Made by a program: the position numbers and the translations under genes. From Jatrophihabitans sp. GAS493 (GTDB lineage Bacteria; Actinomycetota; Actinomycetes; Mycobacteriales; Jatrophihabitantaceae), in NCBI RefSeq assembly GCF_900230215.1, contig NZ_LT907982.1, positions 2,418,001 to 2,482,000 of the forward strand: a DNA stretch of 64,000 nucleotides, given 5' to 3'. The notes beneath the pieces are model-generated. The model did not search any database. It was not told the DNA's origin and was given only the letters and a program-made list of their open reading frames with translations. Positions 1 through 8,309 of the stretch are shown here, in pieces (position 1 is the first letter of the stretch; the number at the start of each line of letters is the position of its first letter).

Positions 1-954
1 GAGGGCCAGCCGGGAGAGCTCGTCGTGATCGACGCCGAGCAGCTCGCAGGTCGCATCGAGCACCCGAGCGGCATTGAGGGTTGCGATGAGGGGGAGGAAG
101 CTACCGGTCGCCGAGGCGAAGCCGGAGACCGTGCCGCTGGCGTCGGCCACCGGGGTCGCACTCACCGCGCAGACCACGCCGGACGTGCCGATGGAGATAA
201 TCACATCCCCCTCCACCGCTCCGAGACCGAGGGCGGCGGCGGCGTTGTCCCCACTGCCCGGTCCCAATACCGCCGTCCCGCCCAGCGATGCCCGGAGTCG
301 ACCAGCCGGCTGCGCCGGTCCGAGTACCGTGGGCAGCCGTACGTCGTGGCCGAGCGCGAGTTCGACGATGTCGTGGCGGTACTCACCGCTGCGCGGTGAC
401 CAGTACCCGGTGCCGCTCGCGTCGCCGCGGTCGGTGGTCAGACTCTCCAGACTCTCAGGACCCTCAATACCCTCAGCGCCGGCCAGTCGCCAGGTGAGCC
501 AATCGTGTGGCAGGCAGACCGCAGCGGTGCGGGCGGCGTTGGCCGGCTCGTGATCCTGCAGCCATCGCAGCTTGGTGACCGTGTAGGACGCGACCGGAAC
601 CGAGCCCACCGCATCGGCCCACGCCTGGGCGCCGCCGAGGTCGCTGATCAGGTCGCGGGCGGCCCCCGAAGAGCGGGTGTCGTTCCAGAGCAGCGCATCC
701 CGGACCACCGCGCCGTCGGCATCGAGGCAGACCATGCCGTGCTGCTGGCCGCCGACCGAGATCGCGGCTACATCCTGCAGGCCACCGGCGTCGGTGATCG
801 CCATCTGCAGCGCGACCCACCAGTGCTCGGGATCGATGGCGGTCCCGTCCGGGTGCGAGGCTCTTCCCTCCCGCACCAGCGCACCGGTGGCCGCATCGCG
901 AATGACGACCTTGCACGACTGCGTCGAGGAGTCGACGCCGGCGACCAGCGTCAT
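1..954 (-). CDS. xylB: Xylulokinase, C-terminus cut by window edge
   Basis: Phosphorylates D-xylulose with ATP to xylulose-5-phosphate, feeding the pentose phosphate pathway in the cytosol. The 318 visible residues run from ATG at 954 to the window edge without a stop. Visible FGGY-kinase features are the N-terminal phosphate loop GVDSSTQS (residues 6-13), the substrate motif GGQQHG (68-73), a catalytic Asp in GSGDNAA (about D236) and a following IGTSG loop. About 150-170 C-terminal residues are missing compared with the usual 480-500. It starts 2 bases after the xylA stop, so the two are almost certainly co-transcribed and translationally coupled. Identity is well supported by motifs and by the xylA neighbour. 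Confidence 0.95.
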   Translation of the reverse strand, partial: MTLVAGVDSSTQSCKVVIRDAATGALVREGRASHPDGTAIDPEHWWVALQMAITDAGGLQDVAAISVGGQQHGMVCLDADGAVVRDALLWNDTRSSGAARDLISDLGGAQAWADAVGSVPVASYTVTKLRWLQDHEPANAARTAAVCLPHDWLTWRLAGAEGIEGPESLESLTTDRGDASGTGYWSPRSGEYRHDIVELALGHDVRLPTVLGPAQPAGRLRASLGGTAVLGPGSGDNAAAALGLGAVEGDVIISIGTSGVVCAVSATPVADASGTVSGFASATGSFLPLIATLNAARVLDATCELLGVDHDELSRLAL

Positions 955-956
955 CG

Positions 957-2159
957 TTAGGAGCGCTCTCCGAGGATGTGCTCCATCGCCAACTGGTGCA
1001 GACGCACGAAGCCGAAGCCCCGCTCGGCGGCCTTGGTGGCGTCGAAGTCCTCGTAGGCACTGGTATCGGCGAGCAGGTCGGCGACCGTCTCACCCGGGTT
1101 GAGGGTGGGGGTGCCGAGCGTGCTCACGCCGGCCATTTCGCGGGCCTCGATCACCTCGGGGTCGGCCCGGTAGGCTGCCGCCCGCTCCTTGAGCATCAGG
1201 TACATGCTCATGTTCGCCGCGGCCGAGTCCCAGACGCCGGTCATGTCCTCGGTGCGGGACGGCTTGTAGTCGAAGTGGCGGGGCCCATCGTAGGTCGGGC
1301 CGCCGTCAGCGGCGCCGTTCTCGAGGAGGTCGACCAGGAAGAACGCGTTGATCAGATCACCGTGACCGAAGACGAGGTCCTGGTCGAACTTGATGCCGCG
1401 CTGGCCGTTGAGGTCGATGTGGAAGAGCTTCTTCGACCAGAGCGCCTGCGCGATTCCGGCGGCGAAGTTGAGACCGGCCATCTGCTCATGCCCGACCTCC
1501 GGGTTCACCCCGACCATGTCGCCGTGCTCGAGTTCGGCGATGAAGGCGAGGGCATGTCCGACGGTCGGCAGCAAGATGTCACCGCGGGGCTCGTTCGGCT
1601 TCGGCTCGAGCGCGAACCGCAGGTCGTAGTTGCGGTCCTTCACATACGAGGCGAGCAGGTCGATGCCCTCGCGGTAGCGGTCCAGAGCGGCACTGACATC
1701 CTTCGCCCCGTCGTACTCGGCGCCCTCGCGGCCACCCCAGAACACGTAGGTTTTTGCGCCTAGTTCGGCCGCCAGATCGATGTTGCGGATGACCTTGCGC
1801 AGCGCGAAGCGGCGAACCGATCGGTCGTTGCTGGTGAAGCCACCGTCCTTGAAGACCGGGTGGGTGAAGAGGTTTGTGGTGAGCATCGGCGTCTGCAGGC
1901 CGGTCTCGGTCAGAGCGTCCTTGAAGCGGGCGATGAGCCGGTCGCGCTCGGCCTCGCTGGCGTCGAAGGGGATCAGGTCGTTGTCGTGGAAGGTGATGCC
2001 CCAGGCGCCCATCTCGGCGAGGCGGTGCACCGACTCGACGGGGTCGAGTGCCGGGCGGGTGGCGTCTCCGAATGGATCCTGGGCCCGCCACCCGACCGTC
2101 CACATTCCGAAACTGAACTTGTCAGCCTTAGTCGGGGCCTTCGTCGGGGTCTTCGTCAT
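957..2159 (-). CDS. xylA: Xylose isomerase
   Basis: Converts D-xylose to D-xylulose (and glucose to fructose) using two divalent metal ions. The 400-residue protein has the family's catalytic and metal residues: H58 in HDNDL, E185 and K187 in ALEPKPNE, E221 and H224 in [11 protein letters not shown], and D249, D259 and D261 in the HIDLNGQRG...FDQDL stretch. These sit at a constant +4 offset from the well-known Streptomyces enzyme (181/183/217/220/245/255/257), so it should be active. The ATG has an AGAAGG ribosome site 7 bases upstream. It is the first gene of a leftward xylA-xylB operon, divergent from a sugar ABC transporter, with its own promoter and a candidate operator in the shared spacer. 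Confidence 0.97.
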   Translation of the reverse strand: MTKTPTKAPTKADKFSFGMWTVGWRAQDPFGDATRPALDPVESVHRLAEMGAWGITFHDNDLIPFDASEAERDRLIARFKDALTETGLQTPMLTTNLFTHPVFKDGGFTSNDRSVRRFALRKVIRNIDLAAELGAKTYVFWGGREGAEYDGAKDVSAALDRYREGIDLLASYVKDRNYDLRFALEPKPNEPRGDILLPTVGHALAFIAELEHGDMVGVNPEVGHEQMAGLNFAAGIAQALWSKKLFHIDLNGQRGIKFDQDLVFGHGDLINAFFLVDLLENGAADGGPTYDGPRHFDYKPSRTEDMTGVWDSAAANMSMYLMLKERAAAYRADPEVIEAREMAGVSTLGTPTLNPGETVADLLADTSAYEDFDATKAAERGFGFVRLHQLAMEHILGERS

Positions 2160-2177
2160 GGTGTCGCCTTCTTTTGT

Positions 2178-2229
2178 TTAGGGACTCAACTAATGTGCCT
2201 ACAGTAACCCTCGGGGCGGTGTCGAGCAA
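2178..2229 (-). promoter_or_regulatory. xylA promoter with overlapping ROK/XylR-like operator
   Basis: Reading leftward there is TTGCTC (2229-2224), a 17-base spacer, then TACTGT (2206-2201), a good sigma-70-type promoter. Transcription would start near 2194. Directly there lies an imperfect palindrome, TTAGTTGAGTCCCTAA (2193-2178), whose TTAG...CTAA ends resemble operators of XylR/ROK repressors. A ROK regulator at 5984-7180 is the obvious candidate binder. Promoter geometry is seen in sequence; the operator assignment is inference. Confidence 0.5.
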
Positions 2230-2258
2230 GGGTGGATTCCTTCGAACATAGCCAAGCC

Positions 2259-2292
2259 TTGCGTTTCGTGAATGAATCCTTCGTATAACGAA
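2259..2292 (+). promoter_or_regulatory. Candidate transporter promoter with TTCGT-ATA-ACGAA palindrome
   Basis: A perfect inverted repeat, TTCGT/ACGAA around ATA, spans 2280-2292 and contains TATAAC (2284-2289), a possible -10 box for the rightward transporter operon. TTGCGT lies 19 bases upstream (2259-2264). A regulator bound here would cover the -10. The binder is unknown; IclR, GntR or ROK proteins use sites of this size. Confidence 0.35.
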
Positions 2293-2330
2293 TTGGTTGC
2301 AGTGTCGTCTGGGTCACCAACTCGTGGGAT

Positions 2331-2349
2331 ATGTTGTCGCCCACAACAT
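2331..2349 (+). promoter_or_regulatory. Perfect 7-bp inverted repeat, operator-like
   Basis: ATGTTGT and ACAACAT form a perfect inverted repeat around a 5-base centre (CGCCC), 73 bases before the binding-protein start codon. It could be an operator or a leader RNA stem. It differs from the xylA-side palindrome, so two regulators or two site classes may act on this spacer. Confidence 0.4.
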
Positions 2350-2422
2350 TCATTCCTGATCGAGACCCAGCACGCCCCGTGGTTGGGGTCGATCACATGC
2401 CCCGCGAAAGGCGGTAGTGCCC

Positions 2423-3532
2423 ATGCGCAAGAGCGTCATTGGCCTCGTCACTGGTGGTATGGCCGTAGCACTCGTGCTCACTGGCTGTAGCAGCGACAAG
2501 AATTCCAGTTCTTCCGGATCGTCTGCATCCGGTTCGACAGCTTCGGTCAAGGGCAAGGTCGGTGTGATCCTGCCGGACACGCAGTCCTCCGCTCGCTGGG
2601 AGAGCTTCGACAAGCCGCTGCTCACGAAGGCCTTCGCCACGGCCGGCGTCAGCGCTGACATCCAGAACGCACTTGGTGACAAGAGCAAGATGATCACCAT
2701 TGCCCAGTCGATGATCACCGAGGGCGTCTCCGTCCTCGCGATCGTCAACCTGGACAGCACCACCGGTTCGCAGATTCAGGCGACCGCCAAGGCCGCCGGC
2801 GTCAAGACGATCGACTACGACCGTCTCACCCTCGGTGGTTCGGCCGACTACTACGTCTCCTTCGACAACGTGAAGGTGGGCGAGCTGCAGGGCCAGGGCC
2901 TGGTCGACTGCCTCAAGGCCAAGAACGTCACCAAGGCGAAGGTCATCGAGCTCAACGGCTCGCCGACTGACAACAACGCGACTCTCTTCGCCCAGGGTTA
3001 CAACTCGGTGCTCGACCCGCTGTACGCCAGCGGCACCCTCGTCAAGGCCGGCAACCAGAGTGTTCCGAACTGGGACAACGCCCAGGCCGGCACCATCTTC
3101 GAGCAGCTGCTGACCGCAGCCGGCGGCAAGGTTGACGGCGTTCTCGCCGCCAACGACGGCCTCGGCAACGCTGCGATCACCGTGCTCAAGAAGAACCACC
3201 TGCAGGTTCCGGTCACCGGACAGGACGCCACGGTCCAGGGTCTGCAGAACATCCTCGCCGGCGACCAGTGCATGACGGTCTACAAGCCGATCGCGGATGA
3301 GGCCAACGCTCTGGCGGCACTGTCGATCTCCCTGCTCAAGGGCGAGACCGGCAAGACCACCGGCACCGTTCACGACGCCACGGGTAACCGCGACGTTCCG
3401 TCGGTGCTGCTCACCCCGGTCGCGGTGAACATCGCCAACGTCTCCAAGCCGGTCAGCGACGGGTTCGTCAAGGCCTCTGAGCTGTGCACCGCGGCCTACG
3501 CGGCGGCCTGCACCAAGGCTGGAATCTCCTAA
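2423..3532 (+). CDS. Sugar ABC transporter substrate-binding lipoprotein, XylF/ChvE-like
   Basis: A 369-residue lipoprotein that should capture a pentose or related sugar outside the membrane and deliver it to the ABC permease. A positively charged start, a hydrophobic stretch and the lipobox LTGC (Cys22) form a type II signal; a Ser-rich linker follows. The mature part has the periplasmic-binding-protein type 1 opening GVILPDTQSSARW, typical of the xylose/multiple-sugar subgroup. ATG 2423 is preferred because it is 8 bases after GGCGG; an in-frame GTG at 2417 is the alternative. It is the first gene of the rightward operon and is followed by a strong hairpin. Xylose as ligand is inferred from xylAB next door. 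Confidence 0.85.
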   Translation: MRKSVIGLVTGGMAVALVLTGCSSDKNSSSSGSSASGSTASVKGKVGVILPDTQSSARWESFDKPLLTKAFATAGVSADIQNALGDKSKMITIAQSMITEGVSVLAIVNLDSTTGSQIQATAKAAGVKTIDYDRLTLGGSADYYVSFDNVKVGELQGQGLVDCLKAKNVTKAKVIELNGSPTDNNATLFAQGYNSVLDPLYASGTLVKAGNQSVPNWDNAQAGTIFEQLLTAAGGKVDGVLAANDGLGNAAITVLKKNHLQVPVTGQDATVQGLQNILAGDQCMTVYKPIADEANALAALSISLLKGETGKTTGTVHDATGNRDVPSVLLTPVAVNIANVSKPVSDGFVKASELCTAAYAAACTKAGIS

Positions 3533-3574
3533 TCAGCTGCTAGTCAGCTGTTAGCACAGGAGCTGCTTTAAGCC

Positions 3575-3613
3575 GAGTGGCGGGGATCGGAGTGATTCCG
3601 GTCCCCGCCACTC
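3575..3613 (+). terminator. Strong intercistronic hairpin after the binding-protein gene
   Basis: A 16-base arm (3575-3590, GAGTGGCGGGGATCGG) pairs with 3598-3613 with one G-T type mismatch and a 7-base loop. No U-run follows, and the ATPase gene starts about 105 bases on. In sugar ABC operons such hairpins commonly act as partial terminators or 3'-end stabilisers, so that binding protein is made in excess. Confidence 0.6.
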
Positions 3614-3719
3614 TGCGTCTAGACCAGACTTCGTGACACCGAGGGGTATGCGCACTCGGTAGGAACGACGTGGGTGTACAACGGGAACAAATGCCCATCT
3701 TCCAAGGCGAGGAGTTTCG

Positions 3720-4499
3720 ATGCCTGATCCGATTCTGCAGTTGCGCGGAGTAAACAAAAGCTTCGGCCCGGTCCATGTTCTGCACGACGTGGACTTCGCC
3801 GTCTACCCAGGCGAGGTGACGGCTCTCATCGGTGACAACGGTGCCGGCAAGTCGACCCTGGTCAAGTGCATCGCGGGTATCTACCCCGTGGACAACGGGG
3901 AGTTCCTCTTCGAGGGGAACCCGGTGCACATCCACGGCCCGCGTGACGCCTCAGCGCTCGGCATCGAGATCGTGTACCAGGATCTCGCCCTCTGCGACAA
4001 CCTGGACATCGTTCAGAACATGTTCCTGGGTCGCGAACTGCGCACGAAATTCGGATCGATCGACGAATCGACGATGGAGCTGCAGGCTCGTGAAACGCTG
4101 GCCAGCCTCTCGGTTCGAACCGTCAAGTCGGTTCGCCAGCTTGTAGCCAGCCTCTCCGGTGGACAGCGGCAGACAGTGGCCATCGCCAAGGCCGCGCTCT
4201 GGAAGTCGCGGGTCGTCTTCCTCGACGAGCCCACGGCGGCCCTCGGCGTTGCGCAGACCCGGCAGGTCCTCGACCTCGTCCGCCGGCTTGCCGACTCCGG
4301 CGTCGGCGTCGTGCTCATCTCGCACAACATGAATGACGTCATGGAGGTCTGTGACCGCGCAGACGCCTTGTTCCTAGGCCGGATCGCGGCGGAGGTGGAG
4401 ATCAAGAACAGTTCGACGAGTCAGCTGGTCGAACTCATCACCTCCGGGCGCTCCGGAGATCTCGGCCTCTCTGCGGCCACCGCGAACGCGAGCATGTGA
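3720..4499 (+). CDS. Sugar ABC transporter ATP-binding protein, single-domain (XylG/FrcA-like)
   Basis: Energises sugar uptake by ATP hydrolysis on the inner face of the membrane. The 259-residue protein has one nucleotide-binding domain: Walker A GDNGAGKST (38-46), Q-loop YQD (about 86-88), signature LSGGQ (145-149), Walker B VVFLDE (165-170) and switch His202. Classical XylG/RbsA proteins carry two such domains in about 500 residues; this one has one, like FrcA, and would work as a homodimer. An AAGGCGAGGAG ribosome site precedes the ATG. It lies between the binding-protein and permease genes, the permease starting 19 bases after its stop. Confidence 0.92.
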   Translation: MPDPILQLRGVNKSFGPVHVLHDVDFAVYPGEVTALIGDNGAGKSTLVKCIAGIYPVDNGEFLFEGNPVHIHGPRDASALGIEIVYQDLALCDNLDIVQNMFLGRELRTKFGSIDESTMELQARETLASLSVRTVKSVRQLVASLSGGQRQTVAIAKAALWKSRVVFLDEPTAALGVAQTRQVLDLVRRLADSGVGVVLISHNMNDVMEVCDRADALFLGRIAAEVEIKNSSTSQLVELITSGRSGDLGLSAATANASM

Positions 4500-4518
4500 G
4501 AGGACTGACCACACAGCC

Positions 4519-5973
4519 ATGACTGAATCCGAAAAAGAACTCATCAACGCCGGTTCCAGCAACGCCACCGCCGGTTCGGCTCCCACCGTCGCCGCATCGG
4601 ACTTCGCCAATGACGTCGGCGCCAAGAACATCGGCGAGGCATTCCGGAACTACCAGCAGAAGGTGCGCGGCGGTGACGTCGGAGCATTGCCGGCCGTCAT
4701 CGGTGTGCTGGTGCTGGTCGCCATCTTCTACACGGCCAACAACCTCTTCCTCTCCAAGGCGAACTTCGCCAACTTCCTGACCCAGGCCGCGCCGTACGCC
4801 ATCCTGGCCATGGGCACGATCTTCGTGCTGCTCCTCGGCGAGATCGACCTGTCGATCGGAACCGCCAGCGGTGTCGCCGCGGTGACGATGGCGCTCAGCC
4901 TGAACCACAAGGGTGATCTGAACGCCGCGCTCGGCACCACGACCTACGTCGTGTTGCTGGCGTTCTTCGTGCTGTCCGCGGCAATCACGGTGATGTACCG
5001 GCTCTGGATTCCACTGGCGATCATCGTGGCCGGAATCATCGTCATCGTCACCAAGCTGGACCAGTACCAGCTGCTGGCGATGTTCGTGGCGATCGCGGTC
5101 GGTGTCGCCATCGGTACCTTTATCGGGTTCCTGGTTGCCCATGTCGGTATTCCGTCCTTCATCGTCACGCTGGCCCTCTTCCTGGCCTTCCAGGGTGTGT
5201 TGCTGAAGTTCATCGGAGCGAGCAACGCGATTCCGACGAGAAACTTCGACCTGGTCAACAACATCGAGAACGGCAACATGAGCATCGGCCTCTCCTGGAC
5301 GCTCTGGTTCCTGTCGATGGCGATCTACGCCGCGTTCACGATTGGTCGCTCACTGCAGAAGCGCAAGCGGAATCTCACTGGCGAGCCGCTCGACCTGGTC
5401 ATCCTGCGGGCCGCGCTGATCGCCGTCACGACCGGTCTGGCCGTCTACGTGCTCAATCAGAACCGCGCTCGAAGCGTCTTCGCCACCCTCGAGGGCGTGC
5501 CCTGGGTGATCCCGATCGTCGCCGCCGTCTTCGTGCTGTGGACGCTCGTCACCACCAAGACCCGGTACGGCCGCTACATCTATGCCACCGGTGGCAACAC
5601 CGAAGCGGCCCGGCGAGCCGGCATCGACGTACGTCGTATCCGGCTGTCGGTCTTCATCATCGCCTCGGGCATGGCCGGCCTGGCCGGCATCATCGGTGCC
5701 TCGAAGCAGGGCGGTGTTCCGTCGGACTTCGGCGCGCACACCGATCAGCTCTACGCCGTGGGCGCCGCCGTCATCGGCGGAACCTCGCTCTTCGGCGGGC
5801 GAGGCAAGATCCGCGACGGCATCATCGGTGCGCTCGTTATCGCCATGATCCCGAACGGACTCGGGCTGAAGGGCCTCGGCCCGGAGTACGAGTACATGAT
5901 CACCGGTGGATTCCTGCTCCTCGCGGCCAGCGTCGACGCGTTGTCGCGTAAGCGCGCCACAGCTGCGAAGTAG
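4519..5973 (+). CDS. Sugar ABC transporter permease (XylH-like)
   Basis: Forms the membrane channel of the sugar importer. At 484 residues it is longer than most family members (about 320-420). It opens with a hydrophilic, probably cytosolic stretch of about 55 residues and then has roughly ten membrane segments. The family hallmarks are clear: the GEIDLSIG-type loop near residue 110 and the C-terminal VGAAVIGGTSLFGGRG stretch. It follows the ATPase gene closely and is followed after 10 bases by the ROK regulator, so all four probably form one operon with the regulator last. Confidence 0.92.
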   Translation: MTESEKELINAGSSNATAGSAPTVAASDFANDVGAKNIGEAFRNYQQKVRGGDVGALPAVIGVLVLVAIFYTANNLFLSKANFANFLTQAAPYAILAMGTIFVLLLGEIDLSIGTASGVAAVTMALSLNHKGDLNAALGTTTYVVLLAFFVLSAAITVMYRLWIPLAIIVAGIIVIVTKLDQYQLLAMFVAIAVGVAIGTFIGFLVAHVGIPSFIVTLALFLAFQGVLLKFIGASNAIPTRNFDLVNNIENGNMSIGLSWTLWFLSMAIYAAFTIGRSLQKRKRNLTGEPLDLVILRAALIAVTTGLAVYVLNQNRARSVFATLEGVPWVIPIVAAVFVLWTLVTTKTRYGRYIYATGGNTEAARRAGIDVRRIRLSVFIIASGMAGLAGIIGASKQGGVPSDFGAHTDQLYAVGAAVIGGTSLFGGRGKIRDGIIGALVIAMIPNGLGLKGLGPEYEYMITGGFLLLAASVDALSRKRATAAK

Positions 5974-5983
5974 CTGGACGCAC

Positions 5984-7180
5984 ATGCTGCGCTCAGCTGC
6001 ACGCCCGGACGACATAAGACGTCACAACCTGGGCCTGCTGCTGGAGGAGATCCATCGCCACGGTGAGTTGTCGAGAGCCGAGCTGACCCAGCGGCTCGGC
6101 CTCAACCGCTCCACCATCGGCGTTCTGGTTGCTGATCTGACCGAACTCGGACTCGTCTCCGAGTTCGTGCCCAGCCGCGGAGATCGGGCCGGCCGGCCAT
6201 CGCACATGGTCGGCCCGAGCGATGACGGCCCGTTTGCCGTCGCCGTCGACATCGAGGTGGACCGGGTCGCCAGCGCCGCAGTCGGCCTCACCGGGCAGGT
6301 TCTCGACCGGCTCGAATCGGCTCTCGAGCCGAGCGAACGGGGCGCCTCGCACGTGGCGGGGGTGATCGCGACGCATATCGACTCGTTGATCGCCGGCGCG
6401 GCGGGGGAGTCCTGGCCCGTCGGCGTCGGAGTGAGCGTCCCCGGAACGGTGACCCGCGATGGACTGTCGATCTCGCTCTCGCCAAACCTGAATTGGCGCG
6501 ACCTGGCGTTCGCCGCGATGATCACCGACCGCCTGCGCGAGCATCAGCCGGTGCAGTTGCCGATCGAGCTCGGCAACGATGCCGACCTCGGTGTGATGGC
6601 CGAGCACCTGCGAGGTGCCGCCCGGGACTGCGAGGACGTCGTCTACCTCACTGGACGTATCGGGGTGGGCGCCGGAATCGTGACCAACGGGGTGGCGCTG
6701 CGCGGCCACGACGGGCGGGCCGGCGAGATCGGCCACGTGGTGCTCGACCCGGCCGGGCCGCTGTGTCACTGCGGCAATCGAGGCTGCGCCGAGACCTACA
6801 TCGGTCAGGCCGCGGTGCTGGCCACCGTCGGGCAGAAGGCCGGCACGGCGGCCAGTGCAGCCTGGCTGCTGTCGATGGTGCGTGGCGGCGACGAGACCGC
6901 GATCACCGGGTTGCGTTCCATCGCCAACCCGCTCGGACGCACCCTGGCCAACCTGGTGAACGTGCTCAATCCACAGCGGGTGGTGCTCGGCGGGCTGCTC
7001 GCCGCCGTCATCGAAGTGGCCCAGCAGGACGTGGAGGCGGCGCTGAACAAGCATGCCTTCGACACCGCGCACGGATCGCTGCAACTCTGCGGGGCCGGCC
7101 TGGGACAGGACTCCTCGCTGATGGGGGCGGCCGAGCTGGCCTTCAAGGGCCTGTTGGCTAACCCGTTCAGCCGCCCCTAG
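5984..7180 (+). CDS. ROK-family transcriptional repressor, candidate XylR
   Basis: A 398-residue ROK protein that probably senses xylose or a related sugar and represses the flanking xyl genes. An N-terminal winged helix-turn-helix (about residues 15-60, with NRSTIGVLV as recognition region) is followed by the ROK/actin-like fold and the zinc motif CHCGNRGC (261-268). The ATG at 5984 lies 10 bases after the permease stop. It sits immediately downstream of the transporter and in the same module as xylAB. Ligand and target sites are inferred, not read from sequence. Confidence 0.88.
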   Translation: MLRSAARPDDIRRHNLGLLLEEIHRHGELSRAELTQRLGLNRSTIGVLVADLTELGLVSEFVPSRGDRAGRPSHMVGPSDDGPFAVAVDIEVDRVASAAVGLTGQVLDRLESALEPSERGASHVAGVIATHIDSLIAGAAGESWPVGVGVSVPGTVTRDGLSISLSPNLNWRDLAFAAMITDRLREHQPVQLPIELGNDADLGVMAEHLRGAARDCEDVVYLTGRIGVGAGIVTNGVALRGHDGRAGEIGHVVLDPAGPLCHCGNRGCAETYIGQAAVLATVGQKAGTAASAAWLLSMVRGGDETAITGLRSIANPLGRTLANLVNVLNPQRVVLGGLLAAVIEVAQQDVEAALNKHAFDTAHGSLQLCGAGLGQDSSLMGAAELAFKGLLANPFSRP

Positions 7181-7184
7181 GGCG

Positions 7185-8252
7185 TCAGCTCGGCCAGCGG
7201 CCGCGTTCGTACTGCGGCGGCCAGGCGATGCTGTCGCCTAGCTCATGAGCGGCGCGCTGGGGCCAGGACGGGTCGCGCAGCAACACCCGAGCCAGTTCGA
7301 TCGCGTCGGCCTGTCCGTCGGCCAGGATCTGCTCGGCCTGCGCCGGCGCGGTGATGAGTCCGACCGCCGCCACCGCGATCCCCGCCTTGCTGCGGATCGC
7401 CTCGGCGAACTCCACCTGGTAGCCCGGCCCCGGCGCGATCCGTTGCCGGGGATCGAGGCCGCCGCTGGAGACGTCGATGAGGTCGACTCCGAGATCGGCC
7501 AGCCGCGCGGAGACGGCGATGCTCTGCTCCAGGTCCCAGCCACCCTCCACCCAGTCGGTGGCCGAGAGACGCACGAAGAGTGGATTGTCCGCCGGCCAGA
7601 CTTCCCGCACCGCGGCGGTGATCTCCAGCAGCGCGCGGGTGCGCCCGGCGAAGTCGCCGCCGTAGCGGTCACTGCGCCGGTTCGACAGCGGGGAGAGGAA
7701 CTGGTGCAGCAGGTACCCGTGGGCGGCGTGCAGCTCGGCCACCTCGAAGCCCGCCTCCAGGCTGCGGCTCGCGGCGGCGGCAAAGATCGACGGCAGCTCG
7801 GCCACCTCGTCGGTGCTCAGTTCGCGGGGAGCAGGCCAGTCGCCGAAGCCCAGCGCCGACGCCCCGACCGTCTGCCAGCCACCCTCGGCCACCGGTATCG
7901 GACCATGCCCCTGCCACGGGCGGCCGGTCGAGGCCTTCCGCCCGGCGTGAGCCAACTGAATCCCGGCGACCGCGCCCTGGGCCTTGATGAAGTCGGTGAT
8001 GCGCCGGTAGTCGACGGCCTGCTCGTCGTTCCAGATGCCGGCGTCGAAGGGCGAGATGCGCCCCTGCGCGGTCACGGCCGTCGCCTCTGAGATCACCAGG
8101 CCGGCACCGCCACGGGCCAGCGACCCGAGATGCACCAGGTGCCAATCGGTGGGGTGCCCGTCGACCGAGGAGTACTGGCACATCGGGGCGACCCAGGCGC
8201 GGTTGCGGAAGGTTGTCGCCCGAAGGGTATAGGGCGTGAAGAGTTCGCTCAT
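7185..8252 (-). CDS. NADH:flavin oxidoreductase, old yellow enzyme (YqjM class)
   Basis: FMN-dependent ene-reductase of 355 residues that likely reduces activated C=C bonds with NAD(P)H. It begins MSELFTPYTL and carries the class signature region WVAPMCQYSS near the N-terminus, the substrate-binding H-x2-H pair in LHAAHGYLLHQFLSP, and the flavin-binding barrel C-terminus. The ATG at 8252 is preferred because the family opens here; upstream codons in this frame run back through folC. It converges with the ROK gene (4-base gap) and is divergent from folC by 57 bases. Physiological substrate unknown. Confidence 0.88.
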   Translation of the reverse strand: MSELFTPYTLRATTFRNRAWVAPMCQYSSVDGHPTDWHLVHLGSLARGGAGLVISEATAVTAQGRISPFDAGIWNDEQAVDYRRITDFIKAQGAVAGIQLAHAGRKASTGRPWQGHGPIPVAEGGWQTVGASALGFGDWPAPRELSTDEVAELPSIFAAAASRSLEAGFEVAELHAAHGYLLHQFLSPLSNRRSDRYGGDFAGRTRALLEITAAVREVWPADNPLFVRLSATDWVEGGWDLEQSIAVSARLADLGVDLIDVSSGGLDPRQRIAPGPGYQVEFAEAIRSKAGIAVAAVGLITAPAQAEQILADGQADAIELARVLLRDPSWPQRAAHELGDSIAWPPQYERGRWPS

Positions 8253-8295
8253 GATCTCTGCAACCGCGTGAACACCGGGTTGCTTCCGCTGTCCG

Positions 8296-8309
8296 TAGAA
8301 TTGCCCGAC
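8296..8309 (+). promoter_or_regulatory. Leaderless-type -10 box of folC
   Basis: TAGAAT (8296-8301) lies 8 bases before the GTG start codon, so transcription would begin at or next to the start codon. No ribosome site is visible. Confidence 0.5.

Noticed and set aside
1-954. Truncated xylulokinase as a pseudogene
   Set aside because: The frame is open to the window edge and all motifs seen are intact; the cut is the window boundary.
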